10,933 nucleotides of DNA from Christensenella sp. UBA7703 (GTDB taxonomy: Bacteria; Bacillota; Clostridia; Christensenellales; CAG-138). The position numbers and the translations under genes are program-made. Positions within the stretch are counted from its first letter, which is position 1. Each line of letters begins with the position of its first letter. This document shows, in pieces, positions 1-6,711 of this stretch. The stretch is from assembly GCA_002482505.1 (NCBI GenBank), contig DLGD01000032.1:1-10933 (forward strand), given 5' to 3'. The notes beneath the pieces are model-generated. The model worked only from the letters and a program-made list of their open reading frames with translations, was not told the origin of the DNA and did not search any database.

Positions 1-2
1 TC

Positions 3-23
3 TACTTTTACTTTACAGGTTCA
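3..23 (+). repeat. Left copy of a 21-base terminal inverted repeat
   Basis: Bases 3-23 begin TACTTTTACTTTACAGG and end TTCA. They are the exact reverse complement of 10913-10933, the last bases of the window. Beyond the repeat the two ends diverge, although both carry a T-rich GGTTTTT...GTTT stretch about 12 bases further in. No transposase or integrase is present between the copies. An assembly-graph end is as likely as a biological terminal repeat. Confidence 0.75.
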
Positions 24-582
24 GCTCAGATGGTTTTTTCGTTTCCAGAAATCCGTTCTAAATCAACAACTCACCCAAATTCCGGTGCGCGGATGATTAC
101 TACTATCTTATAGATTTTCTTGTGGACAGGTCGCCAAAACAAGCTAACTCATCCCTTCCTCTCAGTCAAGCCAGTCAAGCACACCTATTGACAACGTGCA
201 TAAATCGTTCGACAAAGGTGTTCAGGACAAGTGCTTGAACAAGAACTGGTTTATGTTCCTGGAAAACGGCAGGAATAAAGTTGATCGCAACATAGTAGTG
301 CAATAAGTTCCGCTCACATACCTGACGTCTACCAAAACTGCACAAAAGATGTATGTTTCCAAATACAATAAAACCTTTCATCTCCATCTCTCGGAATCCC
401 CAAAACGTATTGATTATCAACAAGTCATATTTCCTTCTTTCAAAAGCATCCAGAGGATTTTTCTGAACTATATCAATAATCAAAAATATCTAGAGTAAAT
501 ACATATACTCAAGCAAATTTCTAACGATTTTATTAGGCAACTTGGTGAACAACGGTCTTGCGCTCCATAATATTGCATTTAG
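24..582. other. AT-rich stretch with no supportable gene
   Basis: This stretch is clearly more AT-rich than the operon that follows. The longest open frame is on the minus strand at 175-483 (102 codons). It would start with TTG, has no Shine-Dalgarno sequence in front of it, and encodes a protein I do not recognise, so I do not call it a gene. I see no tRNA, rRNA, repeat array or terminator here. It may be a decayed flank or the leader-distal side of the operon control region. Confidence 0.6.
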
Positions 583-622
583 AAATCCTCATTTACTTCA
601 ATCAACTCCAAAATGAGAATTT
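583..622. promoter_or_regulatory. Imperfect 12-base inverted repeat upstream of the operon promoter
   Basis: AAATCCTCATTT (583-594) and AAATGAGAATTT (611-622) are inverted copies that match at 11 of 12 positions across a 16-base spacer. The pair lies about 55 bases upstream of the -35 box and just upstream of the cre-like site. SorC-family regulators usually bind palindromic operators near their own operon, so this is a candidate operator. It could also be a chance AT-rich repeat. Confidence 0.35.
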
Positions 623-642
623 CAATATATAAATAGTATCGC

Positions 643-656
643 TGTAAACGTGCACA
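643..656 (+). promoter_or_regulatory. cre-like site (candidate CcpA binding site)
   Basis: The sequence TGTAAACGTGCACA matches the Firmicutes cre consensus TGWAANCGNTNWCA at every constrained position except the tenth (G in place of T). It sits 19 bases upstream of the -35 box of the promoter for a PTS operon, where carbon-catabolite control is expected. That the operon encodes an HPr with a Ser46-type serine fits the idea, because CcpA uses serine-phosphorylated HPr as co-regulator. Binding, and whether it would activate or repress from this position, is inference. Confidence 0.55.
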
Positions 657-660
657 TATG

Positions 661-698
661 TTCAGTTGAATCCCGTTGACACACTGAAATTCTGTTGA
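661..698. promoter_or_regulatory. Short repeats overlapping the promoter, candidate operator
   Basis: TTCAGT (661-666) and ACTGAA (683-688) form a 6-base inverted repeat that brackets the -35 box. TTCAGTTGA (661-669) recurs as TTCTGTTGA (690-698), an 8-of-9 direct match 29 bases away, close to three helical turns. Either arrangement would place a regulator, possibly the SorC-family product of the first gene, over the promoter. The arms are short, so chance cannot be excluded. Confidence 0.3.
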
Positions 699-704
699 GA
701 TAAT
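676..704 (+). promoter_or_regulatory. Sigma-A-type promoter of the PTS operon
   Basis: A perfect -35 box TTGACA (676-681) is separated by 17 bases from GATAAT (699-704), a one-mismatch -10 box. Transcription would start near 711 and give a leader of about 47 bases before the regulator start codon at 758. This is the strongest promoter-like sequence in front of the cluster and probably drives the regulator and the PTS genes together. Confidence 0.75.
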
Positions 705-757
705 ATTTGCAGGAACATTTGTTATACACATTTGTACATTTTTTAAGGATGATCACT

Positions 758-1741
758 ATGTCAGAACATAACGACTATCAGCAGCTTTATCGTATTGCGA
801 AAGGTTACTATCTCGACAATCTCTCCCAGGAACAGATTGCTAAACGCGAATCCATCTCCCGTCCGCATGTTTCCAGAATGCTGGCTAAAGCTCGGGAATG
901 CGGCGTGGTTTCCATTCAGGTGCAAATGCCGGATTTTGCTGAAATAAGGCAACTTGCAGAAGAGGTGCGGAATAGTCTGGGTCTAAGGGAGGTGTGTTTG
1001 GCATGCGTCCCACCTCAGAGCGGGAACATAGGTCGAGAGCTTTCCATGGGGATCGCCACTATTGCGGCAGCCGAGATGCCTAGACTTTTATCCGGTGCAA
1101 ATAACGTCGGTATCGGCTGGGGATATACCTTGTATCAAACTTCCGTGTTGATGGAGCAGCGTAGCGTCGGCATGCCAAAGTACTTTGTCCCCCTGGTCGG
1201 ACTATCCGGAGAAAACGCCCCTTATCTACAAATCAACGTGATTGCCAATCGATTCGCGGAAAAATGTGACGCGGAGAGTTTTTTCACCATCATGCCTCTC
1301 ATTCGGGACAGTAAGGAACGCCAGGGCCGTATCGAGAAGGAAAGCTGCATGCGGCTCAAGCGCCAGTGGGATAAGCTGGACACCGCCGTGATCGGGCTCG
1401 GGCCAAAGCCGGAGAAAGGAGCCCTGCTGGTTGCGGAAGCCTCTGCAGAGTACAATGAACGTTTGATTTCCAGCGGAACCGTAGGGGATATTTTGGCCAA
1501 CTTTTTCTACGAGGACGGATCCCTGTTCGACACCTCCAAGTACTACTTGCAGATATCCATGGAATTGGAAGTGCTAAAGCATCTGAATACCGTAATATGC
1601 GTAGCCGGCGGCAGCAATAAGGTGGAAGGGTTGATCGCTGCCGCACGCAGCCGTTACTATAATATTCTCGTATCCGACACTAACACCGCGAGGCTGATTT
1701 TAGCTCGCCTGTCAGATAAAAAGGAGGAACCGAAATGCTGA
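758..1741 (+). CDS. SorC-family sugar-binding transcriptional regulator
   Basis: This 327-residue protein is the probable pathway-specific regulator. Residues about 22-45 (LSQEQIAKRESISRPHVSRM) form a helix-turn-helix of the SorC/DeoR-like type. The remainder, from about residue 60, matches the SorC sugar-phosphate-binding domain, including a GxGWGYT segment and a C-terminal CVAGGSNKVEGLIAA-like segment. The length fits the family (about 310-330). In-frame ATGs exist upstream at 707 and 749. I chose 758 because AAGGA (745-749) lies eight bases before it, whereas 749 overlaps that site and 707 lies at or before the predicted transcript start. It is the first gene of the operon, and its stop codon overlaps the EIIA start by seven bases. 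By family it should respond to a phosphorylated sugar; whether it activates or represses cannot be read here. Confidence 0.9.
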   Translation: MSEHNDYQQLYRIAKGYYLDNLSQEQIAKRESISRPHVSRMLAKARECGVVSIQVQMPDFAEIRQLAEEVRNSLGLREVCLACVPPQSGNIGRELSMGIATIAAAEMPRLLSGANNVGIGWGYTLYQTSVLMEQRSVGMPKYFVPLVGLSGENAPYLQINVIANRFAEKCDAESFFTIMPLIRDSKERQGRIEKESCMRLKRQWDKLDTAVIGLGPKPEKGALLVAEASAEYNERLISSGTVGDILANFFYEDGSLFDTSKYYLQISMELEVLKHLNTVICVAGGSNKVEGLIAAARSRYYNILVSDTNTARLILARLSDKKEEPKC

Positions 1742-2130
1742 AACTTCTGTTCGTATCCCACGGCGGTCTGGCACAGGCCATGCTGGAAAGTGCTGAGATG
1801 ATCTGCGGACCGCAGGAGGGCGTTCGGACACTGGGGCTGTTCCCCGGCGATAGTCCGGATGCACTTCGAGAAGCGGTCGTGCAAGTTTTGGACCAATGGA
1901 GCGGACAGGGTGTTCTGGTACTCACGGACATCCGTTCCGGCACCCCCTTCAATACAGTGGCAAGCCTCATGCAGTCGTACCCGTTCCGTCATATCAGCGG
2001 CGTAAATCTGGCGCTCCTGATCGAGGCGCTGATGGACCGAGACGGCATGTGCACAGAAGAAGTAGCCAACGAACTGATAGCCAACAGCAATCAGACCATT
2101 CTGGACGTGAATCGGCTCATGGAACAGTAG
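1735..2130 (+). CDS. PTS mannose/fructose/sorbose-family EIIA component
   Basis: This 131-residue cytoplasmic protein is a mannose-family IIA domain. It accepts phosphate from phospho-HPr and passes it to EIIB. The family phosphorylation site is His9 within VSHGGLA near the N-terminus. The LTDIRSGTPFN segment (about residues 63-73) corresponds to the usual D-x-x-GG-S/T-PFN motif, and GVNLALLIEAL (about 88-98) to GVNLPMLxE. The start is fixed by the strong AAGGAGG site at 1721-1727. The gene overlaps the end of the regulator in another frame (1735-1741), so translation is probably coupled. EIIA is a separate protein here, unlike the fused EIIAB of the enteric mannose PTS. Confidence 0.93.
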   Translation: MLKLLFVSHGGLAQAMLESAEMICGPQEGVRTLGLFPGDSPDALREAVVQVLDQWSGQGVLVLTDIRSGTPFNTVASLMQSYPFRHISGVNLALLIEALMDRDGMCTEEVANELIANSNQTILDVNRLMEQ

Positions 2131-2148
2131 CCGAGAAAGGATGAGGTT

Positions 2149-2634
2149 ATGAGGAATATCGTTCTGGCCCGCATCGACGATCGCCTGATCCACGGGCAAA
2201 TCGTGACTTCCTGGTGCAAAAGCACCAGCGCCAGCGGCATCCTAATCGCAGACGACAGCCTGAGCAAGGATATCTTTACTCAGCGGCTGTTGAAAGCTGC
2301 CGCACCGCCGGATGTAACGGTTGTCATTCTTGATGTGTCAGGAACCGCCGCTTATCTTTCGGAAGCAGGAGAGCCCAGCGAACGCTGGATTCTTCTCACG
2401 AAAGCGCCGGAGGCGATGGAACGTCTGCTGGACGCGGGCGTCCCTTTGACAAAAATTATCCTGGGTGGTATGGGCATGAAAGCCGGGAGAACCCGGTTTA
2501 ATAAAAACGTTTCTGCAAGCCCGGAGGAAACAGCTTGCATGAAAAAGCTTGTCGAAAGGGGTATCGACATGCAGTATCAACTGGTTCCGCGTGAATTGCC
2601 GGTCAACATCAAAAAACTATTATGGGAGGATTGA
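2149..2634 (+). CDS. PTS mannose/fructose/sorbose-family EIIB component
   Basis: This 161-residue cytoplasmic protein is a mannose-family IIB subunit. It takes phosphate from EIIA and transfers it to the sugar bound by the membrane subunits. The N-terminal RIDDRLIHGQI motif carries the phosphorylated histidine of this family, here His15. The length matches the family (about 155-165). AAAGGA (2136-2141) lies seven bases before the ATG. It sits 18 bases after EIIA and only three bases before the membrane component, as expected of a single transcript coding for one transporter. Confidence 0.93.
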   Translation: MRNIVLARIDDRLIHGQIVTSWCKSTSASGILIADDSLSKDIFTQRLLKAAAPPDVTVVILDVSGTAAYLSEAGEPSERWILLTKAPEAMERLLDAGVPLTKIILGGMGMKAGRTRFNKNVSASPEETACMKKLVERGIDMQYQLVPRELPVNIKKLLWED

Positions 2635-2637
2635 AAA

Positions 2638-4233
2638 ATGACGGTCTTTCAGGCATTGCTGATTGCAATCGTATACTATCTTGCCAACAGTCCTTGGCCG
2701 TTTGGCGGGCTCGGTAACTACGCCACTCTGTATCGTCCCATGGTGTCCGGCCTCGTGGTGGGCATCATTCTGGGCGATCCGGTCACCGGTACCATCATCG
2801 GAGCAACGATCAACCTCATGTACATCGGATTTATCAGCGCCGGCGGTTCCATGCCGGCAGATATGTCTCTTGCTGGCATTCTGGGTACGGCTCTGGCCAT
2901 CACAAGCGGCATTAACACGGATGCCGCCTTGGCCATCGCAGTCCCTCTGGGGTTGTTGGGTTCCATTGTATGGGTAGGACGAATGACTCTGGACTCCGCT
3001 TTTGTCCGCGTCGCAGACAAGTATGTCGAGGAAGGTAAACCAGAGAAGGTCTGGATTGCCAATATTCTGCTTCCACAGTTGCTGCTCTTTGCCATAACGG
3101 CAATTCCCTGCTTCTTTGCCGCTTATTATGGGGCAAACTATGTAAGCGGCTTGATCGCGCAGTTGAGCGGAAAATTCCTGAGCGTACTCAGTACGATCGG
3201 CGGTATGCTTCCCGCCATCGGCATCGGCATGATGCTGCTTGCCATCTTCAAGGGCAAAGCGCGTATCTTCTTCTTCCTCGGCTTTTTCGTGTCCGCCTAT
3301 CTAAACCTTGGCACGCTTCCCCTCGCGCTGATCTTCCTTTGCATCGCAGTGCTCTATGTGGGATCCAAAGGCGGGCTAGATGCCGTTAAGAAAGCCAGTA
3401 ACGTTGAGCCGGGCAAAATCAAGCACCTTCTAACCAAGAAGGACCTACGCAAATCCTGGTGGAACTGGATGTATTACTTCCAATCCTGCTACAATTACGA
3501 GCGGATGCAGGGTGTTGGTTTCCTTCATTCCATGTCCTCCGTCATCAAGAAGCTCTACCATGGCGATCCCGAGGAAACAAAGGCAGCCATGCGTCGCCAC
3601 TCGGAATTTTTCAATACGGAGAATGCCACGGGGTCCGCAGTGGTCGGTCTGGTAGCGGCAATGGAAGAGCAGAAGAAAGAGGGCGCCGATCTGCCGGATG
3701 AAGCGTTCACTTCCATCAAAACGGGCCTCATGGGACCGCTGGCCGGAGTTGGCGACACCCTTTGGCAGGCGGTGGTGATTCCCCTTCTGTTGGTTATGTT
3801 CGTCGGGCTTGCAAAAGAAGGCAACGTGGCCGCCCCGGTCATCTACGTGGTGCTCTTCTACCTGCTCTACTATGGATTCGGTTACTGGCTGCTGAACCTA
3901 GGTTACAATAAAGGCAGCGAAGCGATTCTAGACCTCATGGAAAGCGGAATCATCAACAAGGTCATCACCGCCGCAGGCATTCTCGGATGCGCAGTGATGG
4001 GTGGTCTCGTACGTAACTATGTGACGCTGAACTGCGCCGTTACGTTCCAACAGTCGGCTGACTCGGTTTTCTCGCTGCAGACGAGCCTGTTCGACGCTAT
4101 TCTGCCGGGTCTTCTGCCGCTTCTTCTGACCTTGGGTTGCTATAAGCTCCTTAAAAAGGGAATGGCAGCCTACTGGGTCGTGCTGATTGTTGTGGTTGTT
4201 GGTGCCGCAGGCGGAATACTGGGCATTTTCTAA
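2638..4233 (+). CDS. Fused PTS mannose-family EIIC-EIID membrane component
   Basis: This 531-residue membrane protein joins two subunits that are normally separate. Residues 1 to about 255 are the IIC permease, with several hydrophobic helices and the conserved INLMYIGFISAGGSMPADM-like segment (about 59-77). Residues from about 264 are the IID subunit, opening with LTKKDLRKSWWNWMYYFQS and NYERMQGVGF, then FFNTENATGSAVVGLVAAMEEQ and GLMGPLAGVGDTLWQ, and ending in hydrophobic helices. The join is a short charged linker near residues 245-263 with no stop or frameshift, and the combined length equals IIC plus IID. GGGAGGA (2624-2630) lies seven bases before the ATG. It should form the sugar channel with EIIB. 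In the enteric mannose and sorbose systems IIC and IID are separate genes. Substrate cannot be inferred. Confidence 0.93.
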   Translation: MTVFQALLIAIVYYLANSPWPFGGLGNYATLYRPMVSGLVVGIILGDPVTGTIIGATINLMYIGFISAGGSMPADMSLAGILGTALAITSGINTDAALAIAVPLGLLGSIVWVGRMTLDSAFVRVADKYVEEGKPEKVWIANILLPQLLLFAITAIPCFFAAYYGANYVSGLIAQLSGKFLSVLSTIGGMLPAIGIGMMLLAIFKGKARIFFFLGFFVSAYLNLGTLPLALIFLCIAVLYVGSKGGLDAVKKASNVEPGKIKHLLTKKDLRKSWWNWMYYFQSCYNYERMQGVGFLHSMSSVIKKLYHGDPEETKAAMRRHSEFFNTENATGSAVVGLVAAMEEQKKEGADLPDEAFTSIKTGLMGPLAGVGDTLWQAVVIPLLLVMFVGLAKEGNVAAPVIYVVLFYLLYYGFGYWLLNLGYNKGSEAILDLMESGIINKVITAAGILGCAVMGGLVRNYVTLNCAVTFQQSADSVFSLQTSLFDAILPGLLPLLLTLGCYKLLKKGMAAYWVVLIVVVVGAAGGILGIF

Positions 4234-4259
4234 ACCGTATTCCATGGCCGGAAAACGCG

Positions 4260-4292
4260 GCGGGACGGCGTCCCGCGAAGGCGCCGTCCCGC
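4260..4292 (+). terminator. GC-rich stem-loop after the EIICD gene
   Basis: GCGGGACGGCG (4260-4270) pairs perfectly with CGCCGTCCCGC (4282-4292) across an 11-base loop. The loop begins TCCCG, so the left arm can alternatively fold locally as GGGAC/GTCCC (4262-4266 with 4270-4274). No T-run follows, so a classical intrinsic terminator is unlikely. It may attenuate transcription or protect the 3' end of the upstream message, setting the ratio of transporter to downstream enzymes. Confidence 0.45.
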
Positions 4293-4400
4293 AGTTGATA
4301 TGATGACGTTTACCCCGAACACCATACGATGAAAATTCTACCACACCCCGAAAAGAAAAACAATTTTGCGAAAATGCAACCCATGATGTTTAGCTATGTT

Positions 4401-4413
4401 GAACAGGTTGTTC
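4401..4413. promoter_or_regulatory. Small palindrome upstream of the dehydrogenase gene
   Basis: GAACA (4401-4405) and TGTTC (4409-4413) form a perfect inverted repeat around a three-base centre, in the 246-base gap before the dehydrogenase. It is a candidate operator for a second control point. No convincing promoter pair was found beside it, so the role is open. Confidence 0.25.
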
Positions 4414-4479
4414 TCAGATACGTGCTGATTCAAAAAAGTCGCTATGTTTGGGAAAACTGATTGTGAAGGGAATGATACA

Positions 4480-5526
4480 ATGTCAGAAATGATGCAAGCT
4501 GTTGCAGTAACAGGCAACCGGGAAGCGAAGCTCATCCGAATGGAACGCCCCGAGCCGAAACCGAACGAGATTCAGATTCGAATTCATGCCTGCACCCTTT
4601 GCACCTGGGAACAGCGGGTATTTATTCGGGAGAAGAATACCCCTCTTCCTTTAGTAGGTGGTCATGAAATCGCAGGAGAAATCAGCGCGCTCGGCGCAGA
4701 CATCGATGAACATATCTATCCCATCGGTGCTCGCGTAACCGGCCGAGTCCAAAAGGCATGCAACAGTTGTTACTACTGCAGACGGGGCGAACCCACCCAG
4801 TGCGTAGAACTGAACACCTTTCGGCTCAATGGCCCAGAAGTCTACGGCATGGGCGGACTCGCGGAATACATCTGTCTAGATCGGGCCGCCGTCTGGCTTT
4901 ATAGAAGCGATGTCCCCTTTGAGCAGATGACGCTAACCGAACCGCTGGCCTGCGTGCTGAACAGCATCCGTCGCGGAGAACCGCGCATTGGAGACGACGC
5001 GGTAGTAATCGGCGGTGGTGTTATGGGGCAGCTGCACCTGATATGTCTTGAGAAGATGGGCGTGCGCACTATTCTAAGTGAACCGGACGCTGCACGGCGG
5101 GCTTTTGCTAAAGCCCGTGGTTGTCAGATCACCCTGGACCCCAGCCACGAGGACGTGGTCGATCGGGTTCTGCGGCTGACTGACGGGCGGGGTGCGGAAA
5201 CGGTATTCAACACCACAGCCATCTCCAAAGTTGCGGAGGATGCCATCCGTATGACGGGGAAGCTGGGCCGGTGCGTCATCTACAGTTCTCAGCATCCAGA
5301 TCATCCGGTTCCCGTAAGTCCGAACTGGCTCCATAGTTCGGAAGCCGTCCTCACGGGTGCGGTAAACCCCAGCATCGTCGCATTTGAGCAGGCGGTAAAT
5401 CTCATTGGAAAGGGAATCCTTTCGCTGGGCGATCTCGTCTCCGCTGTGTATCCAAAGGAGCAGGCTACCGAGGCCTTTGAGGAAGCTCTAAAACCAAATA
5501 CGTACCGTGTCGTTATCCGCCTGTAG
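4480..5526 (+). CDS. Zinc-dependent medium-chain alcohol/polyol dehydrogenase
   Basis: This 348-residue cytoplasmic oxidoreductase belongs to the zinc-binding MDR (threonine/sorbitol dehydrogenase-like) family. Likely catalytic-zinc residues are Cys41 and the GHE motif at His62-Glu63. Cys94, Cys97, Cys100 and Cys108 reproduce the CxxCxxCx7C structural-zinc loop. A Rossmann nucleotide-binding turn GGGVMG lies at 178-183, and the acidic SEPD segment after it suggests NAD(H) preference. An in-frame ATG exists at 4444, but ATG 4480 is preferred because GAAGGGA (4465-4471) lies eight bases upstream and family homology starts there. Following a mannose-family PTS it occupies the position of L-sorbose-1-phosphate reductase in enteric sor operons, so it may act on the imported sugar or polyol phosphate. 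The exact substrate is unknown. Confidence 0.88.
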   Translation: MSEMMQAVAVTGNREAKLIRMERPEPKPNEIQIRIHACTLCTWEQRVFIREKNTPLPLVGGHEIAGEISALGADIDEHIYPIGARVTGRVQKACNSCYYCRRGEPTQCVELNTFRLNGPEVYGMGGLAEYICLDRAAVWLYRSDVPFEQMTLTEPLACVLNSIRRGEPRIGDDAVVIGGGVMGQLHLICLEKMGVRTILSEPDAARRAFAKARGCQITLDPSHEDVVDRVLRLTDGRGAETVFNTTAISKVAEDAIRMTGKLGRCVIYSSQHPDHPVPVSPNWLHSSEAVLTGAVNPSIVAFEQAVNLIGKGILSLGDLVSAVYPKEQATEAFEEALKPNTYRVVIRL

Positions 5527-5565
5527 CCGAAACACCCAAATTTCCTATAATCGAGGTATCAGACT

Positions 5566-6432
5566 ATGCCAATAGCAACCTTGCGCGAGGTCTTAAAAAA
5601 CACTCGCGAAAACCATTTCGCCGTCGGTGCCTTCGACACGATGGATCATGCCTTTACAGAAGGAATTCTGGCTGCTGCGGAGGAAACACAAACGCCAGTC
5701 ATTCTGGCTGCCGGTGATTTCCCGGGTCCGGATTATTCAAATTTCTTGCCCTATCTTGTGGACCGTATCTCCCGCACCAGCGTGCCGGTTTGCCTGCATT
5801 TTGACCACGGCGGAAGTTTCGAAGCCTGCGCCAGAGCCATACGCGCCGGCTTTTCCTCGGTCATGATAGACGGTTCCGCTCTATCTTTTTCCGAAAACAT
5901 CGCACTGACAAAGCGCGTCGTGGAAATGGCGCACGCTTGCCATGTAGACGTGGAAGGAGAGGTTGGCCACGTGGGCGCGAACGCCGGCTCGGTGGAGTCC
6001 CGACGGGACGACAGTTGGTACACAGAGCCGGAAGCCGCTGCAGAGTTTTTTGAAAAAACAAGCGTGGATGCACTGGCTGTCGCCATCGGCACCGCGCACG
6101 GCGTGTATAAGGAAGCGCCAAAGATCGACTTCGAACGGTTGCGGGCCATTCGCTCTCGGGTTTCCGTTCCGCTGGTCATGCACGGTGCGTCAGGTCTTTC
6201 GGACGAAGATTTTCACCGGGCGGTTGAAAACGGCATGTGCAAGATCAACGCCTTTACAAATCTGACCCTTGCCGTCACCTCCCGAATAGCCGACGATATG
6301 CCATCCCTGATCAGCCCCCTGCAGATGAGCCACGAAATTTCCCTGAAGATGACCGCCTATTCAAAGCAGGAGGTATTACGACATATCCGCCTGTTCGAAA
6401 CTGAAAAAATCCATGAAAGGAGTCGAGCATGA
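5566..6432 (+). CDS. Class II ketose-bisphosphate aldolase
   Basis: This 288-residue cytoplasmic zinc enzyme of the fructose/tagatose-bisphosphate aldolase family reversibly cleaves a ketose bisphosphate to dihydroxyacetone phosphate and an aldehyde. The signature HFDHG gives catalytic Asp80 and zinc ligand His81. Further zinc ligands are expected at His178 (GTAHG) and His206 (MHGASG), spacing close to that of the tagatose-bisphosphate aldolases KbaY/GatY/AgaY. EGEVGHVG lies at 130-137, and CKIN follows near 225-228. GAGGT (5553-5557) lies eight bases before the ATG. The gene is 39 bases downstream of the dehydrogenase and overlaps HPr by four bases (ATGA). Fructose, tagatose or an inositol-derived substrate (IolJ type) cannot be told apart from sequence. 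No kinase that would make a bisphosphate is present in the window. Confidence 0.92.
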   Translation: MPIATLREVLKNTRENHFAVGAFDTMDHAFTEGILAAAEETQTPVILAAGDFPGPDYSNFLPYLVDRISRTSVPVCLHFDHGGSFEACARAIRAGFSSVMIDGSALSFSENIALTKRVVEMAHACHVDVEGEVGHVGANAGSVESRRDDSWYTEPEAAAEFFEKTSVDALAVAIGTAHGVYKEAPKIDFERLRAIRSRVSVPLVMHGASGLSDEDFHRAVENGMCKINAFTNLTLAVTSRIADDMPSLISPLQMSHEISLKMTAYSKQEVLRHIRLFETEKIHERSRA

Positions 6433-6707
6433 CAACCGTACAGACCATTATAAAAAACGTCTCCGGCCTCCATGCAAGACCCGCCTCCGACTTTGTCGGG
6501 AAAGCGAAGACTTTTCAGTCTGCCATCACCATACGAAGTCTGGATCATCCTTCCGAAACAGCCGTTAACGCTAAGTCCATTATCCGCCTGCTGTCCCTCG
6601 GAATCGTTCAGGGTACACGGGTAGAAATCTCCGCCGACGGTTCGGATGAGCAGGAGGCCGCGAACGCTCTCGTTTTTCTCATAGACAGTGGTTTTGGCGA
6701 GGAGTGA
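6429..6707 (+). CDS. ptsH: HPr, phosphocarrier protein of the PTS
   Basis: This 92-residue cytoplasmic HPr relays phosphate from enzyme I to EIIA. His15 lies in the canonical GLHARPAS motif. The regulatory serine region reads NAKSIIRLLSLGI, with the serine at position 50. It corresponds to Ser46 of Bacillus HPr, because this protein has four extra residues in the preceding loop (SLDHPSETAVN). The residue equivalent to Gly49 is arginine, so recognition by HPr kinase or CcpA may be altered. AAAGGAG (6416-6422) lies six bases before the start, which overlaps the aldolase stop by ATGA, giving coupled translation. An HPr inside a substrate operon may be a dedicated copy or the only HPr of the genome. 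Confidence 0.95.
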   Translation: MTTVQTIIKNVSGLHARPASDFVGKAKTFQSAITIRSLDHPSETAVNAKSIIRLLSLGIVQGTRVEISADGSDEQEAANALVFLIDSGFGEE

Positions 6708-6711
6708 TCTC

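Noticed and set aside
175..483. Minus-strand open frame of 102 codons
   Set aside because: It starts with TTG, lacks a Shine-Dalgarno sequence, lies in AT-rich DNA and matches no family I recognise.
1657..2199. Minus-strand open frame of 180 codons
   Set aside because: It lies antisense across the well-supported EIIA gene and parts of its neighbours; a shadow of their codon use.
4301..4314. Second cre-like sequence TGATGACGTTTACC
   Set aside because: It departs from the consensus at two to three constrained positions and has no promoter beside it.
3928..4344. Minus-strand open frame of 138 codons
   Set aside because: It runs antisense to the EIID part and through the GC-rich stem-loop, with no recognisable protein family.
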